Assembly (NCBI GenBank): GCA_027532905.1
Contig: JAPZUA010000006.1
Location: 160,101 to 224,100, forward strand
Reading direction: 5' to 3'
Length of the DNA stretch: 64,000 nucleotides
From: Magnetospirillum sp.
GTDB lineage: Bacteria > Pseudomonadota > Alphaproteobacteria > CACIAM-22H2
Part shown: positions 9,318 to 17,675 of the stretch, in pieces
Position numbering within the stretch: the first letter of the stretch is position 1
How the letters are laid out: each line of letters begins with the position of its first letter
The notes under the pieces: generated by a model
The model's input: the letters and a program-made list of their open reading frames with translations, nothing else
What the model was told of the DNA's origin: nothing
Database searches by the model: none
Translations under genes and position numbers: made by a program

Positions 9318-9518
9318 ATGAAGCTGCGCTGGACCGACGTCGCCGACATTGCGATCGATCTCGAGGAGGCGCATCCGGAGGCCGACGTCGAGAATCTGCG
9401 CTTCACCGATCTGTGGAAATGGGTGCAAGCGCTGCCGAACTTCGCGGACGATCCGAACAAATCGAACGAGAAGATTCTCGAAGCGATCCAGATGGCGTGG
9501 CTCAAGGAACGCGAATGA
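9318..9518 (+). CDS. iscX: IscX (Fe-S assembly regulator)
   Basis: A 66-residue acidic protein matching IscX/YfhJ in length and pattern (MKLRWTDVADIAIDLEEAHP, then LRFTDLWKWV and the ILEAIQMAWL helix). It binds IscS and modulates desulfurase activity in enteric bacteria. The stop overlaps the tenA start by three bases. Confidence 0.92.
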   Translation: MKLRWTDVADIAIDLEEAHPEADVENLRFTDLWKWVQALPNFADDPNKSNEKILEAIQMAWLKERE

Positions 9519-10207
9519 CGCGTTCTCCCGCGTTCTTATCTTTATGGCATGAAGGTGGGCTGTTCGCGCGGCTGCGCAACGCGTGCATGCCCGCCTGGCA
9601 GGCCTATGTTGGGCACGATTTCGTGCGGCAATTGGGGGCGGGCACGCTGCCCAAACAGGCGTTCCAGCATTATCTGAAGCAGGATTACCTGTTCTTGATC
9701 CATTACGCGCGCGCTTGGGCGCTGGCCACGGCCAAGGCTTCGAGCCTCGCCGAAATGCGCAGCGCCAACGCCTCGGTCAAAGCGATCCTCGATATCGAGA
9801 TGGGCCTGCACGTGGCGTTCTGCCGCGATTGGGGCATCGACGAAGCGGCGCTCGAAGCGACGCAAGAAGGCGAAGCCACGCTCGGCTACACGCGCTACGT
9901 TTTGGCGCGCGGGCTCGACGGCGATCTTTTGGACCTTGTCGTCGCATTGAGCCCCTGCGCGCTCGGCTATGCCGAGATCGGCCGCACGCTGGCCGCGCAG
10001 GCGACGGCGGAAAATCCGTATGCGGCGTGGATCGCGATGTATGCGGGCGACGAATTTTTCGGCGTCGCACGCGGTGTGGCTGACGAGGTGGATCGGCTTG
10101 GGCAGACGCGCGGCGGTGCTGCGCGTTTCGACGATCTTGCAAAAACCTTCGCGCAAGCCTGCCGCCTCGAGGCCGATTTCTGGCGCCAGGGATTGTCGGC
10201 TGCATGA
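9515..10207 (+). CDS. tenA: TenA-family protein (thiaminase II-like)
   Basis: A 230-residue all-helical TenA-family protein, whose usual role is salvage of aminopyrimidine from degraded thiamin. Seen motifs: [32 protein letters not shown] near residues 60-75, the [11 protein letters not shown] segment with the family cysteine near residue 150, and MYAGDEFF near 180. It overlaps both neighbours (iscX by four bases, mnmA by four), so it is translated as part of the isc operon. I see no thiamin riboswitch. Its link to Fe-S assembly or tRNA thiolation is unclear. Confidence 0.85.
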   Translation: MTRSPAFLSLWHEGGLFARLRNACMPAWQAYVGHDFVRQLGAGTLPKQAFQHYLKQDYLFLIHYARAWALATAKASSLAEMRSANASVKAILDIEMGLHVAFCRDWGIDEAALEATQEGEATLGYTRYVLARGLDGDLLDLVVALSPCALGYAEIGRTLAAQATAENPYAAWIAMYAGDEFFGVARGVADEVDRLGQTRGGAARFDDLAKTFAQACRLEADFWRQGLSAA

Positions 10208-11325
10208 GCGACACGGCGAACATCGCAGCGCAGGATATCGATCTTGCTCCCGGTGCACGCGTCGTCGTGGCGATGTCGGGCGGTGTCGACTCCTCGGTCG
10301 TCGCGGCCTTGCTCAAAGAGCAGGGCTACGACGTGGTCGGCGTCACGCTGCAGCTCTACGACCAGGGCGAGATGGCGAAGAAGAAGGGCGCTTGCTGTGC
10401 GGGCCAGGACATCTACGACGCGCGCAACGTCGCCGACCGCATCGGCATTGCGCACTACGTGCTCGACTACGAGAGCCGCTTCAAAGACGCTGTGATTGAG
10501 GATTTCGCCGACAGCTACGCGCGCGGCGAAACGCCCGTCCCGTGCGTGCAGTGCAATCGCACGGTCAAGTTCCGCGACCTGCTGTCGGTCGCGCGCGATC
10601 TCGGCGCTTCGGCCCTTGCCACCGGGCACTATGCGCGGCGGCTTGCGACGCCCAAGGGTGCCGAATTGCACGTGGCGGCCGATCCGTCGCGCGACCAAAG
10701 CTATTTTCTTTTCGCGACGACGCAAGAGCAGCTCGATTTCCTGCGCTTTCCGCTGGGCGGATTGCCGAAGAGCGCCGTGCGCGCGGCAGCCGAGCGGCTT
10801 GCCTTGCCGGTGGCAAGCAAGCCCGACAGCCAGGACATCTGCTTCGTGCCCGGCGGCAACTATCGCGAGATCGTCGCACGGTTGCGCCCCGAAGCCGCAC
10901 GGCCCGGCGACATCGTGGACCAGGCCGGCACCGTGCTCGGCCGCCACGACGGCACGATCGGCTTCACGGTCGGCCAGCGTCGCGGCCTCAACATCGGTGC
11001 TCGCGATGCGGCGGCCGAACCGCTTTACGTGCTCGCGGTTGATGCGCAAGCCGCACGCGTGACGGTGGGGCCGCACGCCGCCTTGGCGCGCCGCGACATT
11101 GCACTTGCGCGCGCCAATTGGCTGGGCGGGCAAGTTTCAGAAGGGGCAGCGCTCGCCAAGATCCGTTCGACCACGGCGCCGAAGCCCGCGAAATTCGCGC
11201 GCGGGCCCGACGAAACGGCCCTGGTCACGCTTGACGATCCCGAATTTGGGGTTGCGGCCGGACAGGCGTGCGTCCTCTACGACGGCAGCCGCGTGCTTGG
11301 CGGCGGCTGGATTTCGCGCGGCTAG
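10204..11325 (+). CDS. mnmA: tRNA-uridine 2-sulfurtransferase MnmA
   Basis: Thiolates U34 of Lys, Glu and Gln tRNAs with sulfur relayed from IscS. The 373-residue protein has the PP-loop [17 protein letters not shown] near residue 20, the catalytic Cys in [15 protein letters not shown] and the persulfide Cys in [14 protein letters not shown]. Its ATG overlaps the tenA stop (ATGA). Placing a sulfur-consuming tRNA enzyme last in the isc operon gives a coherent sulfur route: cysE to IscS to MnmA. Confidence 0.95.
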   Translation: MSDTANIAAQDIDLAPGARVVVAMSGGVDSSVVAALLKEQGYDVVGVTLQLYDQGEMAKKKGACCAGQDIYDARNVADRIGIAHYVLDYESRFKDAVIEDFADSYARGETPVPCVQCNRTVKFRDLLSVARDLGASALATGHYARRLATPKGAELHVAADPSRDQSYFLFATTQEQLDFLRFPLGGLPKSAVRAAAERLALPVASKPDSQDICFVPGGNYREIVARLRPEAARPGDIVDQAGTVLGRHDGTIGFTVGQRRGLNIGARDAAAEPLYVLAVDAQAARVTVGPHAALARRDIALARANWLGGQVSEGAALAKIRSTTAPKPAKFARGPDETALVTLDDPEFGVAAGQACVLYDGSRVLGGGWISRG

Positions 11326-11531
11326 AACTCGCCGGCCGATAGTCGATCGGAGATTTTCGATACGTCGATGCGCGCGGTCCGAAGGCGCTCGCCGAGGGCT
11401 TGCGCGAGACCAAGCGCGACTGCGGCCGCGGCTTGTTTTCGCTGCGCGTGCGGTTATGGAAAGCCGCCCGGACGGGCTTGCGTCGGGCGCCTTGACAGGC
11501 CCCGCGACTGGCCTTAAACCGACCGCTCTTT
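11326..11531 (+). other. Intergenic, possible minus-strand gene remnant
   Basis: On the minus strand a protein-like stretch of about 43 codons (ending [11 protein letters not shown]) stops at 11322-11324, just inside the mnmA end, but no start codon precedes it and an in-frame stop lies just upstream. It may be the tail of a lost gene; no family recognised. Confidence 0.2.
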
Positions 11532-11606
11532 GGCGGCGTAGCTCAGTGGTAGAGCAGGGGAATCATAATCCCTTGGTCGGGGGTTCAAATCCCTCCGCCG
11601 CTACCA
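11532..11606 (+). tRNA. tRNA-Met (CAT), elongator type
   Basis: A 75-base cloverleaf can be folded by hand: a 7-bp acceptor stem GGCGGCG with CGCCGCT (first pair G-U), D-arm GCTCAGTGGTAGAGC, anticodon loop ATCATAA with anticodon CAT, T-arm GGGGGTTCAAATCCCTC, and encoded CCA. The base-paired 1-72 position argues against initiator tRNA. The body and anticodon-stem pattern match alphaproteobacterial elongator tRNA-Met rather than tRNA-Ile2. An integrase follows about 300 bp downstream, so its 3' end is a likely attachment site. Confidence 0.92.
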
Positions 11607-11801
11607 ATTTCCCTATTTGGGGTCGGTTTTTCGGGCCGCCAAATAGAATCATACAATCCACTGAAAACAAATCGTTTTTCGAGCGCTGAGGCAGCAGGTT
11701 TCAGCGGCAGTGTAGGAACCTGGTCAGTTTGGCGGTTGGAGTGGGGCTGGATTAATAATCCTATTTTCCCGCGAAAACCCTCAAATTCTTCCTCGCATTT
11801 T

Positions 11802-11820
11802 CCTCGCACGAGGCTTTTTT
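11802..11820 (+). terminator. Weak hairpin with T-run after tRNA
   Basis: CCTCGCACGAGG followed by CTTTTTT: a short 4-5 bp stem and six Ts. It could end transcripts from the tRNA before the integrase. Confidence 0.3.
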
Positions 11821-11901
11821 CAAGGGATCTTTGGGAACCAGAACCCGTCGTCGGCATTCGCATTTCTCTCAACCGGAAACGCGAAGGAGGGCTGTGGCCC
11901 C

Positions 11902-13143
11902 ATGGCGATGATCTACAAAGTCCGTTGGAAACGGAAATCGGGCGAAATCTCGCAGCGCTGGTGCGTGGAGTGGACCAACGAAAAGCGCGAAAAGCGGCGC
12001 AAACTGTTCGCCAGCGCGCTGGACGCCAAACGCCATCGCCGATCGATCGAAAACGGCGGCGCTCCGTTTGAGGAGACCCAGATAACCTTTGCAAAAGCGG
12101 CCGACGATTTCATCGAAAGCCGTCGCAATCTGGGTCGCGAGCGCAGCACTTACGACATGTACGAGCGCCAAGTTCGAATGCATCTGGGGCCCTTGATCGG
12201 CGGACGCGATGTCCGCTCGTTGCGTCGTTCGGACTTTGTGAAGTTGCAGGAGGATCTGGTTGCCAAACTCAGTCGAAGTCTTGCACGTTCCGTCTTCATG
12301 ACCGCCAAGTCGGTCATGGCGCATGTGGTTCGGCGCGAGTGGCGCGAGGGCGACCCTGCCACCGGCCTGCGGTTCGATCTGTCGTCCCGCGAAAAGGCGC
12401 GGATCGATGCGCCGCGCAAGTCGGACATTCAAGCGCTTCTCGATGCACTCGGCGGAAGCGAGATTGCGGCCGGAGCACCACCCACCCGCGGCTATGTCTT
12501 TGTCCGCGTGGCATTGGGTTCGGGCCTTCGGGCTTCCGAACTGCGTGGGCTTCGCGTAACCGATGTCGATCTCGTCGCGATTCCGCCAACTGTGACGGTC
12601 GCGCAACGCGCAGATCAATGGTGTCAAATCGGCCCGCCAAAGTCGCGAAACGGGCGGCGGACGGTGCCGATCGGGCCGGACCTCGCCATGCTGCTTCGCC
12701 GCTGGATCCCGCTGCGCAGCGTCGTAGCGTCGCCCCTGTTGTTTCCGGCCGAAAGCGGCCGTCCGATGGACATGTCCAACTTTCATATCCGCGTTTGGCG
12801 ACCGGCGATGCGAAAGGCCGGTCTTGAGGATAGCGCAACGGGAAACGCGCGATGGACCTTCCATTTTCTGCGCCACATTTACGCGAGCCAACTGATCGAG
12901 ATGAAGCTTAATCCCAAGCAAATCCAGATGCGCTTGGGTCATGGCTCCGTCCAAATGACCTTGGACACCTATGGGCACTTGTGGCGCGACACAGACAAGG
13001 AGATTCTTGAAGTTGCCGAGTTTGAACGCCGTATGCTGGGCATCAGCACGACACTGATACTGCCCGAGCCGCCAGTATCGGCGTTGTCCGTCAGCGACAA
13101 CAGCGGTTCAGTCGTTAAGTCCGGGGAGGGGAGCAATGATTGA
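11902..13143 (+). CDS. Tyrosine-recombinase integrase
   Basis: A 413-residue phage/island-type integrase. The N-terminal Arm/core-binding domain occupies about residues 1-160 and the catalytic domain about 170-375. The catalytic residues are visible: Arg in GSGLRASELRG, His and Arg in HFLRHIYAS, His in LGHGSVQ and the nucleophilic Tyr in LDTYGHL. GGAGG lies about 13 bases before the ATG. Lying just downstream of a tRNA in the same direction, it is the expected layout for a tRNA-integrated island. A small gene overlaps its 3' end. Confidence 0.9.
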   Translation: MAMIYKVRWKRKSGEISQRWCVEWTNEKREKRRKLFASALDAKRHRRSIENGGAPFEETQITFAKAADDFIESRRNLGRERSTYDMYERQVRMHLGPLIGGRDVRSLRRSDFVKLQEDLVAKLSRSLARSVFMTAKSVMAHVVRREWREGDPATGLRFDLSSREKARIDAPRKSDIQALLDALGGSEIAAGAPPTRGYVFVRVALGSGLRASELRGLRVTDVDLVAIPPTVTVAQRADQWCQIGPPKSRNGRRTVPIGPDLAMLLRRWIPLRSVVASPLLFPAESGRPMDMSNFHIRVWRPAMRKAGLEDSATGNARWTFHFLRHIYASQLIEMKLNPKQIQMRLGHGSVQMTLDTYGHLWRDTDKEILEVAEFERRMLGISTTLILPEPPVSALSVSDNSGSVVKSGEGSND

Positions 13144-13247
13144 GCTCCACTTTCCGAGCGAAGGCCCTGCCTACGACATGGTCAAGAGAGCTGGCTCGGT
13201 TTGTTTGAACAGTTTTCCGGGTTTTATAAGTGGCGCCTCTGCCGGGT

Positions 13248-14075
13248 TTAGGCCGCCGCGAGAAGCGGCTGCCGTTTGAAGTACGCCCGATCCAGCGTTT
13301 GCCGGTCAAGGCTCGAGTGCGGACGCCGCGCCTTGTAGAACGCGATGTACCGCCCGAGCGACGCGCGGACCTCGCTCACCGTGTCGTAGGCGCGCAGATA
13401 GACCTCCTCGTATTTGATCGTCCGCCACAGCCGCTTGACGAATACGTTGTCGCGCCAGGCGCCCTTGCCGTCCATGCTGATCGCGATCTTCCGGCTACTG
13501 AGCGCGCCGGTGAATGCAGCACCAGTGAACTGGCTGCCCTGGTCGGTGTTGAAGATATCCGGCTTGCCGAACCGCGCCAGCGCTTCTTCGAGCGCTTCGA
13601 CGCAGAACGCCGCCTCCATCGTGATCGACAGCCTCCACGCCAGCACACGGCGGCTGAACCAGTCGACCACCGCCGCCAGATACACGAAGCCTCGCGCCAT
13701 CGGGATGTAGGTGATGTCCATCGCCCAGACTTGGTCAGGCGGCGTCACTGCCAACTTGCGCAGCAGATACGGATAGATCCGATGCCCCGGTGCCGGTCTC
13801 AACGTACTCGGGCGGCGATACAGCGCTTCGATCCCCATGCGCTTCATCAGGGTGGCGACGTGCAGGCGTCCGACAGCAATCCCCTCGGCAGCAAGCAGGT
13901 CGCGCAGCATTCGGCTGCCCGCAAAAGGGAACTCCAGATGCAGCGCGTCGATCCGGCGCATCAGCACCAGGTCGGGTACTGAGACCGGCCGTGGCAGGTA
14001 GTAGACGCTGCCCCGGCTGATACCCAGTGCTGCCGCCTGACGGGCGATCGGCAGATCGTGCGAACGGTCGATCAT
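13248..14075 (-). CDS. IS3-family transposase OrfB, catalytic Glu replaced by Lys
   Basis: A 275-residue DDE-type transposase catalytic subunit (integrase-core fold). D120 is in WAMDITYIP and D178 in FNTDQGSQFT. The third acidic residue, expected 36 positions after D178, is Lys214 in DNVFVKRLWRTIKYEE; family members normally read VER here. The codon at 13434-13436 reads AAG on the minus strand, one G-to-A change from GAG. The ATG overlaps the orfA stop (ATGA). Otherwise full length, so this looks like a recently inactivated copy. Confidence 0.85.
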   Translation of the reverse strand: MIDRSHDLPIARQAAALGISRGSVYYLPRPVSVPDLVLMRRIDALHLEFPFAGSRMLRDLLAAEGIAVGRLHVATLMKRMGIEALYRRPSTLRPAPGHRIYPYLLRKLAVTPPDQVWAMDITYIPMARGFVYLAAVVDWFSRRVLAWRLSITMEAAFCVEALEEALARFGKPDIFNTDQGSQFTGAAFTGALSSRKIAISMDGKGAWRDNVFVKRLWRTIKYEEVYLRAYDTVSEVRASLGRYIAFYKARRPHSSLDRQTLDRAYFKRQPLLAAA

Positions 14076-14377
14076 CGTCTTGCGCTCAGCAGGCCGGCTT
14101 TGCCGAGCGCACCTTCCAAAAAATCGTTCTCGAGCGTCAGCTCGCCGATCTTCGCGTGCAGAGACTTCACGTCGATCGCCGGCTCCGGCCGCGCCGCACG
14201 CCCGTCGAACACGGCAGACGCGCTTTCCAGAAGCTGCGCCTTCCACTGCGCGATCTGATTCGGGTGCACGTCGAAATGCTGCGCCAGCTCCGCCAGTGTC
14301 AGTTCGCCTTTAACTGTCGCCAGTGCCACCTTCGCCTTGAATGCCGGTGTGTGATTCAGGCGCGCTCGTCTGCTCAT
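14072..14377 (-). CDS. IS3-family transposase OrfA (HTH)
   Basis: A 101-residue DNA-binding subunit: a helix-turn-helix in the first 55 residues (FKAKVALATVKGELTLAELA, then HPNQIAQWK) followed by a leucine-zipper-like segment (SLHAKIGELTLENDFLEGAL). It overlaps orfB by four bases. Confidence 0.85.
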   Translation of the reverse strand: MSRRARLNHTPAFKAKVALATVKGELTLAELAQHFDVHPNQIAQWKAQLLESASAVFDGRAARPEPAIDVKSLHAKIGELTLENDFLEGALGKAGLLSARR

Positions 14378-14619
14378 CTTCTTCTCCTGTCATGCGGCCA
14401 TCCTGGCCGCCGTCAGGCAGAAACGCCACTTATCCCGCTGTGCAGATTTTCCGAGCCAGCTCTTTCGCACCTTCTATTGTCGACGCACTTGCCAAATGGG
14501 CTAATGAAACGAAAGGCAACAGACGCAAGCTGATGCAGGGCAGTCTACCAAAAATTCTCACTAAAGAGGTGATTGAGAATAGAAAGACTGACTTTGACCG
14601 TTGCGCATCTCAACCCTGA

Positions 14620-15025
14620 GCCCCCCGTCGGTGGCGATCCACAATCTTCCCTGCGCCCTCCGTCGGCCGCCACCACTATAGTCAACATGGGCTGACTCTT
14701 AAATCTCTGACCTTGCCGATCAAATACTTCGGAGCCAATAGTGCCCAGCTTCACCCGCTACGGCACGCCAGCGCTTGTTAAAACAGGCACTATTCACGAG
14801 ACACGATTTTGAAGCGAGTGCTCGGTTGGCTTGACTGTGGGTCCGCCGAACCTGACGCATTTTATACTATCCGATCGCGTCAAAACTATTGTCGACAGTT
14901 TTCGTGCTAACTGGACTGTTTCCTGAAAACAAACCGAATTATGGGCAGCGCCTACCAGCTCACCTAGCTGGAACCAGAGTACGTTCGACAATGCAACAGA
15001 TAGGTTCGGTTTGGTGTACCCGCGC
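14620..15025 (+). other. Intergenic, one hairpin repeat, no gene seen
   Basis: Apart from the repeat at 14737-14794 I find no credible gene on either strand. Base composition is closer to even than in the flanking genes, as expected of decayed DNA. Confidence 0.5.
14737..14794 (+). repeat. Hairpin repeat copy 1 (arm type A/A)
   Basis: Left arm AATAGTGCC, conserved core CGCTACGGCACGCCAGCG, right arm GGCACTATT, complementary to the left. First of the scattered family listed below. Confidence 0.85.
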
Positions 15026-15931
15026 TTAGGCGGCTTCCTGCGCCACTGCTTGAGCGCAGATCCAGTCGTGAAACTGCGCAGCCGCTGGGCTGAGCTTCCG
15101 GCCCTTCTGCCGAACGAGGTAGTAAGCGTACTCGGTCCGCTTCTCCTTCGAGAGCGGCGAGGCCAGCGTCCCTTGGCGCAGTTCTTCTTTGATAAACGAC
15201 TGGATGAAGAGCGACACACCGACCGCATTCAAGGTAGCGCTGAGTTGGAAATGCCGGTCGCTCATCATCAAGCCGCGACTTCCGATCGTCTCCGCATCGG
15301 GCACGCCAACCGCCGCCAACCATTGCCGCCACATATTGTGATCATCGACATGCAGGAGCGTGTGATTCTTGAGATCGGCTGCGTCGCGCAGCGGTGTTTT
15401 CTTTAGAAGCTCGGGGCTGCATGCGGCGATCAGCGGCGCTTCGAGCAGGCGACGGGACTCCAGATGCGGCCATGCGCCCGCTCCCCATTGCACGGCGACG
15501 TCGGCGACTTCCGATGGATCCGACGCGGCCGAAAAAGTGTCGTTTTCGTGGCTGAAAGAGAGCTCGATCTTCGGATACTTGCTCCAGAAATCGGCCAAGC
15601 GGGGTGCTAGCCACCGGCTGGCGAACATCGGCAACACCGCCACCCGTACCACGGCGCGCGCCGGTACGTTCGCGACCGTCGCAAGCCCCGTCTTGATCGC
15701 GCGAAGCCCTTCGCGCACGAAGGGCACGAGCTTTTGCCCCGCTTCGGTCAGTCGCACGCCGCGCGCGGTTCGTTCGAATAGCTTGGCGCCGATATCTGTC
15801 TCCAGAATTTCGATGTGATAGCTGATCGCGCTTTGCGCAATTTTGAGCTCGGCCGCCGCTCGCGTGAGATTCCCCGCGCGTGCGACCGCATCGAAAACTT
15901 GAATGGCTTTGAGATGGGCGATTCGCGGCAT
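15026..15931 (-). CDS. LysR-family transcriptional regulator (GcvA-like)
   Basis: A 301-residue LysR protein: winged HTH in residues 1-65 (LKAIQVFDAVARAGNLTRAA, then QSAISYHIEILE) and a substrate-binding co-inducer domain from about residue 90. The pattern is closest to the GcvA group. It is divergent from the branched-chain-type transport operon, separated by 208 bp, so it is the likely regulator of that operon. The inducer is unknown. Confidence 0.88.
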   Translation of the reverse strand: MPRIAHLKAIQVFDAVARAGNLTRAAAELKIAQSAISYHIEILETDIGAKLFERTARGVRLTEAGQKLVPFVREGLRAIKTGLATVANVPARAVVRVAVLPMFASRWLAPRLADFWSKYPKIELSFSHENDTFSAASDPSEVADVAVQWGAGAWPHLESRRLLEAPLIAACSPELLKKTPLRDAADLKNHTLLHVDDHNMWRQWLAAVGVPDAETIGSRGLMMSDRHFQLSATLNAVGVSLFIQSFIKEELRQGTLASPLSKEKRTEYAYYLVRQKGRKLSPAAAQFHDWICAQAVAQEAA

Positions 15932-16139
15932 TAGAGCCTCTGATTGCCTAATCTTACGCCCAGCGCCCGGCTTGTCATCTAAAATTTCGATGATACGGCG
16001 AAAGAATGAATTTCAGCGCGCCATGTACCCTGACCTAAACTTCGATCAATTGGCGACCGTTCCGCGCTTGCGGAATTGAGATCGCCGTTCTGACGGGGAT
16101 GGAAACCGGTGACAAAGCTTCGCCGATCGATCCGTAATA

Positions 16140-16928
16140 ATGTTGGCCATGTCTAAGGCCGCCACGTCACCTGCGCTGTCGCTTCGCGGGGTGTCGAAGC
16201 ATTTCGGTGGCGTGCGCGCCGTCGATGATCTTTCCTTCACGTTGGCGCCTAACGAGATTCTTGGTCTGATCGGCCCCAACGGTTCGGGCAAATCTACGAC
16301 CGTCAACTTGATAGCTGGTGTGTTTCCGCTTACGGCTGGTTCGGTTTACCTCGAAGGGCACGCGATCGAAGCGATCCCCGAGCACGGGCGGCCACCGCTC
16401 GGTCTCGCACGCACTTTCCAGACTGCATCATTGTTTCCCGGCTTCACTGCGATCGAACAGATGCTCGTCGGCGGCCATGTCTGCACGCGCGAGCGAGGGG
16501 TGGGGGCTCTGTTCGGCAGCCGGGCCGCCAAAGCCGAGGAAGCCGCGCGGATAGACGCAGCAAAGGAACTGCTCGCATTTGTCGGGCTCGGCGGCCAGGA
16601 GCGTACGCCAATCGAAAGCCTTTCGTCGGCGCAGCAACGATTGCTGATGATCGGCTCGGCGCTCGCGTCAGATCCGCGCGTGCTGTTGCTCGACGAACCC
16701 GCCGCCGGCATGGTCGCGGCCGAGCGCCGCGCGCTCGGCGACCTCATTCTGGCAATCAAGGCACGCGGGATCTCGGTGATGGTGATCGAACATCACATGG
16801 CGCTGATCATGAAGGTCTGCGACCGGATCGTCGTGCTGAACTTTGGCCAGAAGATCGCGGAGGGCACGCCCGAAGCCATCCGCAACGATCCCAAGGTGAT
16901 CGACGCCTATCTGGGGGCTTCGCACTGA
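16140..16928 (+). CDS. livG: Branched-chain-type ABC importer ATPase LivG
   Basis: One of two ATPases of a LivFGHMJ-type importer. The 262-residue protein has Walker A GPNGSGKST near residue 43, Walker B VLLLDEPAAGM and the H-loop IEHHM. The ABC signature is atypical: LSSAQQRLL where LivG proteins usually have PYGxQR, so the signature glycine is Ala. The start is either the ATG at 16140 or one at 16149. The last base of the stop is shared with the livF start (TGATG). Confidence 0.9.
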   Translation: MLAMSKAATSPALSLRGVSKHFGGVRAVDDLSFTLAPNEILGLIGPNGSGKSTTVNLIAGVFPLTAGSVYLEGHAIEAIPEHGRPPLGLARTFQTASLFPGFTAIEQMLVGGHVCTRERGVGALFGSRAAKAEEAARIDAAKELLAFVGLGGQERTPIESLSSAQQRLLMIGSALASDPRVLLLDEPAAGMVAAERRALGDLILAIKARGISVMVIEHHMALIMKVCDRIVVLNFGQKIAEGTPEAIRNDPKVIDAYLGASH

Positions 16929-17629
16929 TGCTCACGGTCGAGTCCTTGCGCGCCGGCTACGGGACCATCGAGGTGCTGCACGGCGTCTCGTTCGAAGTCA
17001 ACGCGGGCGAATGCGTTGCGCTGATCGGCGCCAATGGTTCTGGAAAGACGTCGACGCTCAAGGCGATCTGCGGGCTTCTGCCCGTGCGCGCCGGCCAGGT
17101 GACGTTCGAGGGTGCGCGCATCGATGGAATGCCGGGGCACACGATCGTCAAGCGCGGCATCGCGATGTGCCCTGAAGGCCGCCAGGTTTTTCCAGAAATG
17201 ACCGTCGTCGAGAATTTAAGGATCGGCGCCTATGCGCGCAAGGATTCGAAGCAGGAATCCGACATCGCAGCGATGCAGGATCTCTTCCCCATCCTGCGCG
17301 AACGCGCGCAACAGGACGCCGGCAAGCTGTCGGGCGGCGAGCAGGAGATGCTGGCGATCGCGCGTGCGCTGATGGCGCGGCCGAAACTGTGCATCTTCGA
17401 CGAACCTTCGCTGGGACTAGCACCGAAGATCGTCGCCGAGGTCGAAGCGACCATCGCGCGGATCAAGGCACAAGGTATGACCACACTGCTGGTCGAGCAA
17501 AACTCCGCCATGGCGCTGCGCCTGGCCGATCGCGTTTATCTCTACGAATCCGGCGAGATCGTGCTGACCGGCACAAGCGCCCAGCTCCGAGACGATCCCG
17601 CCATTGCCAAAGCCTATCTGGGCGAATGA
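16928..17629 (+). CDS. livF: Branched-chain-type ABC importer ATPase LivF
   Basis: The second ATPase subunit, 233 residues: Walker A GANGSGKTS, signature KLSGGEQEML, Walker B LCIFDEPSLGLAP, H-loop LVEQN. Ends AKAYLGE as LivF usually does. It is preceded by livG with a one-base overlap and followed by the binding-protein gene after 46 bp. Confidence 0.92.
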   Translation: MLTVESLRAGYGTIEVLHGVSFEVNAGECVALIGANGSGKTSTLKAICGLLPVRAGQVTFEGARIDGMPGHTIVKRGIAMCPEGRQVFPEMTVVENLRIGAYARKDSKQESDIAAMQDLFPILRERAQQDAGKLSGGEQEMLAIARALMARPKLCIFDEPSLGLAPKIVAEVEATIARIKAQGMTTLLVEQNSAMALRLADRVYLYESGEIVLTGTSAQLRDDPAIAKAYLGE

Positions 17630-17675
17630 AACGCCGAATGAACGCGCCAACCAAGACAACCCGAGGAGACCAACC

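Larger units (their letters stand above)
13187..14463 (-). mobile_element. IS3-family insertion sequence, about 1.28 kb
   Basis: It carries overlapping orfA and orfB on the minus strand. The ends have layered inverted repeats: outer 13 bp AGAGCTGGCTCGG at 13187-13199 against its complement at 14451-14463, and inner ATAAGTGGCG at 13225-13234 against its complement at 14424-14433, with TGAACAG/TGCACAG between. I see no target-site duplication with either boundary, so the exact termini are uncertain. It sits inside the small gene after the integrase. Confidence 0.8.
13136..14619 (+). pseudogene. Small gene downstream of integrase, split by IS3 element
   Basis: The 5' part begins with an ATG at 13136, overlapping the integrase end by eight bases (MIELHFPSEGPAYDMVK). 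The reading is then broken by the insertion. After the element, at 14464, an open protein-like stretch continues (FAPSIVDALAKWANETKGN and on) to a stop at 14617-14619, about 51 codons. The pieces together would make a protein of about 70 residues. I do not recognise it; its position suggests an accessory gene of the island. That both pieces belong to one gene is inference. Confidence 0.45.

Noticed and set aside
7469..9505. A 678-codon open frame on the minus strand
   Set aside because: Antisense to hscA, fdx and iscX, which are certain; no recognisable protein.
9515..10207. A thiamin riboswitch before tenA
   Set aside because: The tenA start overlaps iscX, leaving no room, and no THI-box sequence is visible.
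13230..13982. A 250-codon plus-strand frame inside the IS
   Set aside because: Antisense to the IS3 OrfB transposase; no known domain.
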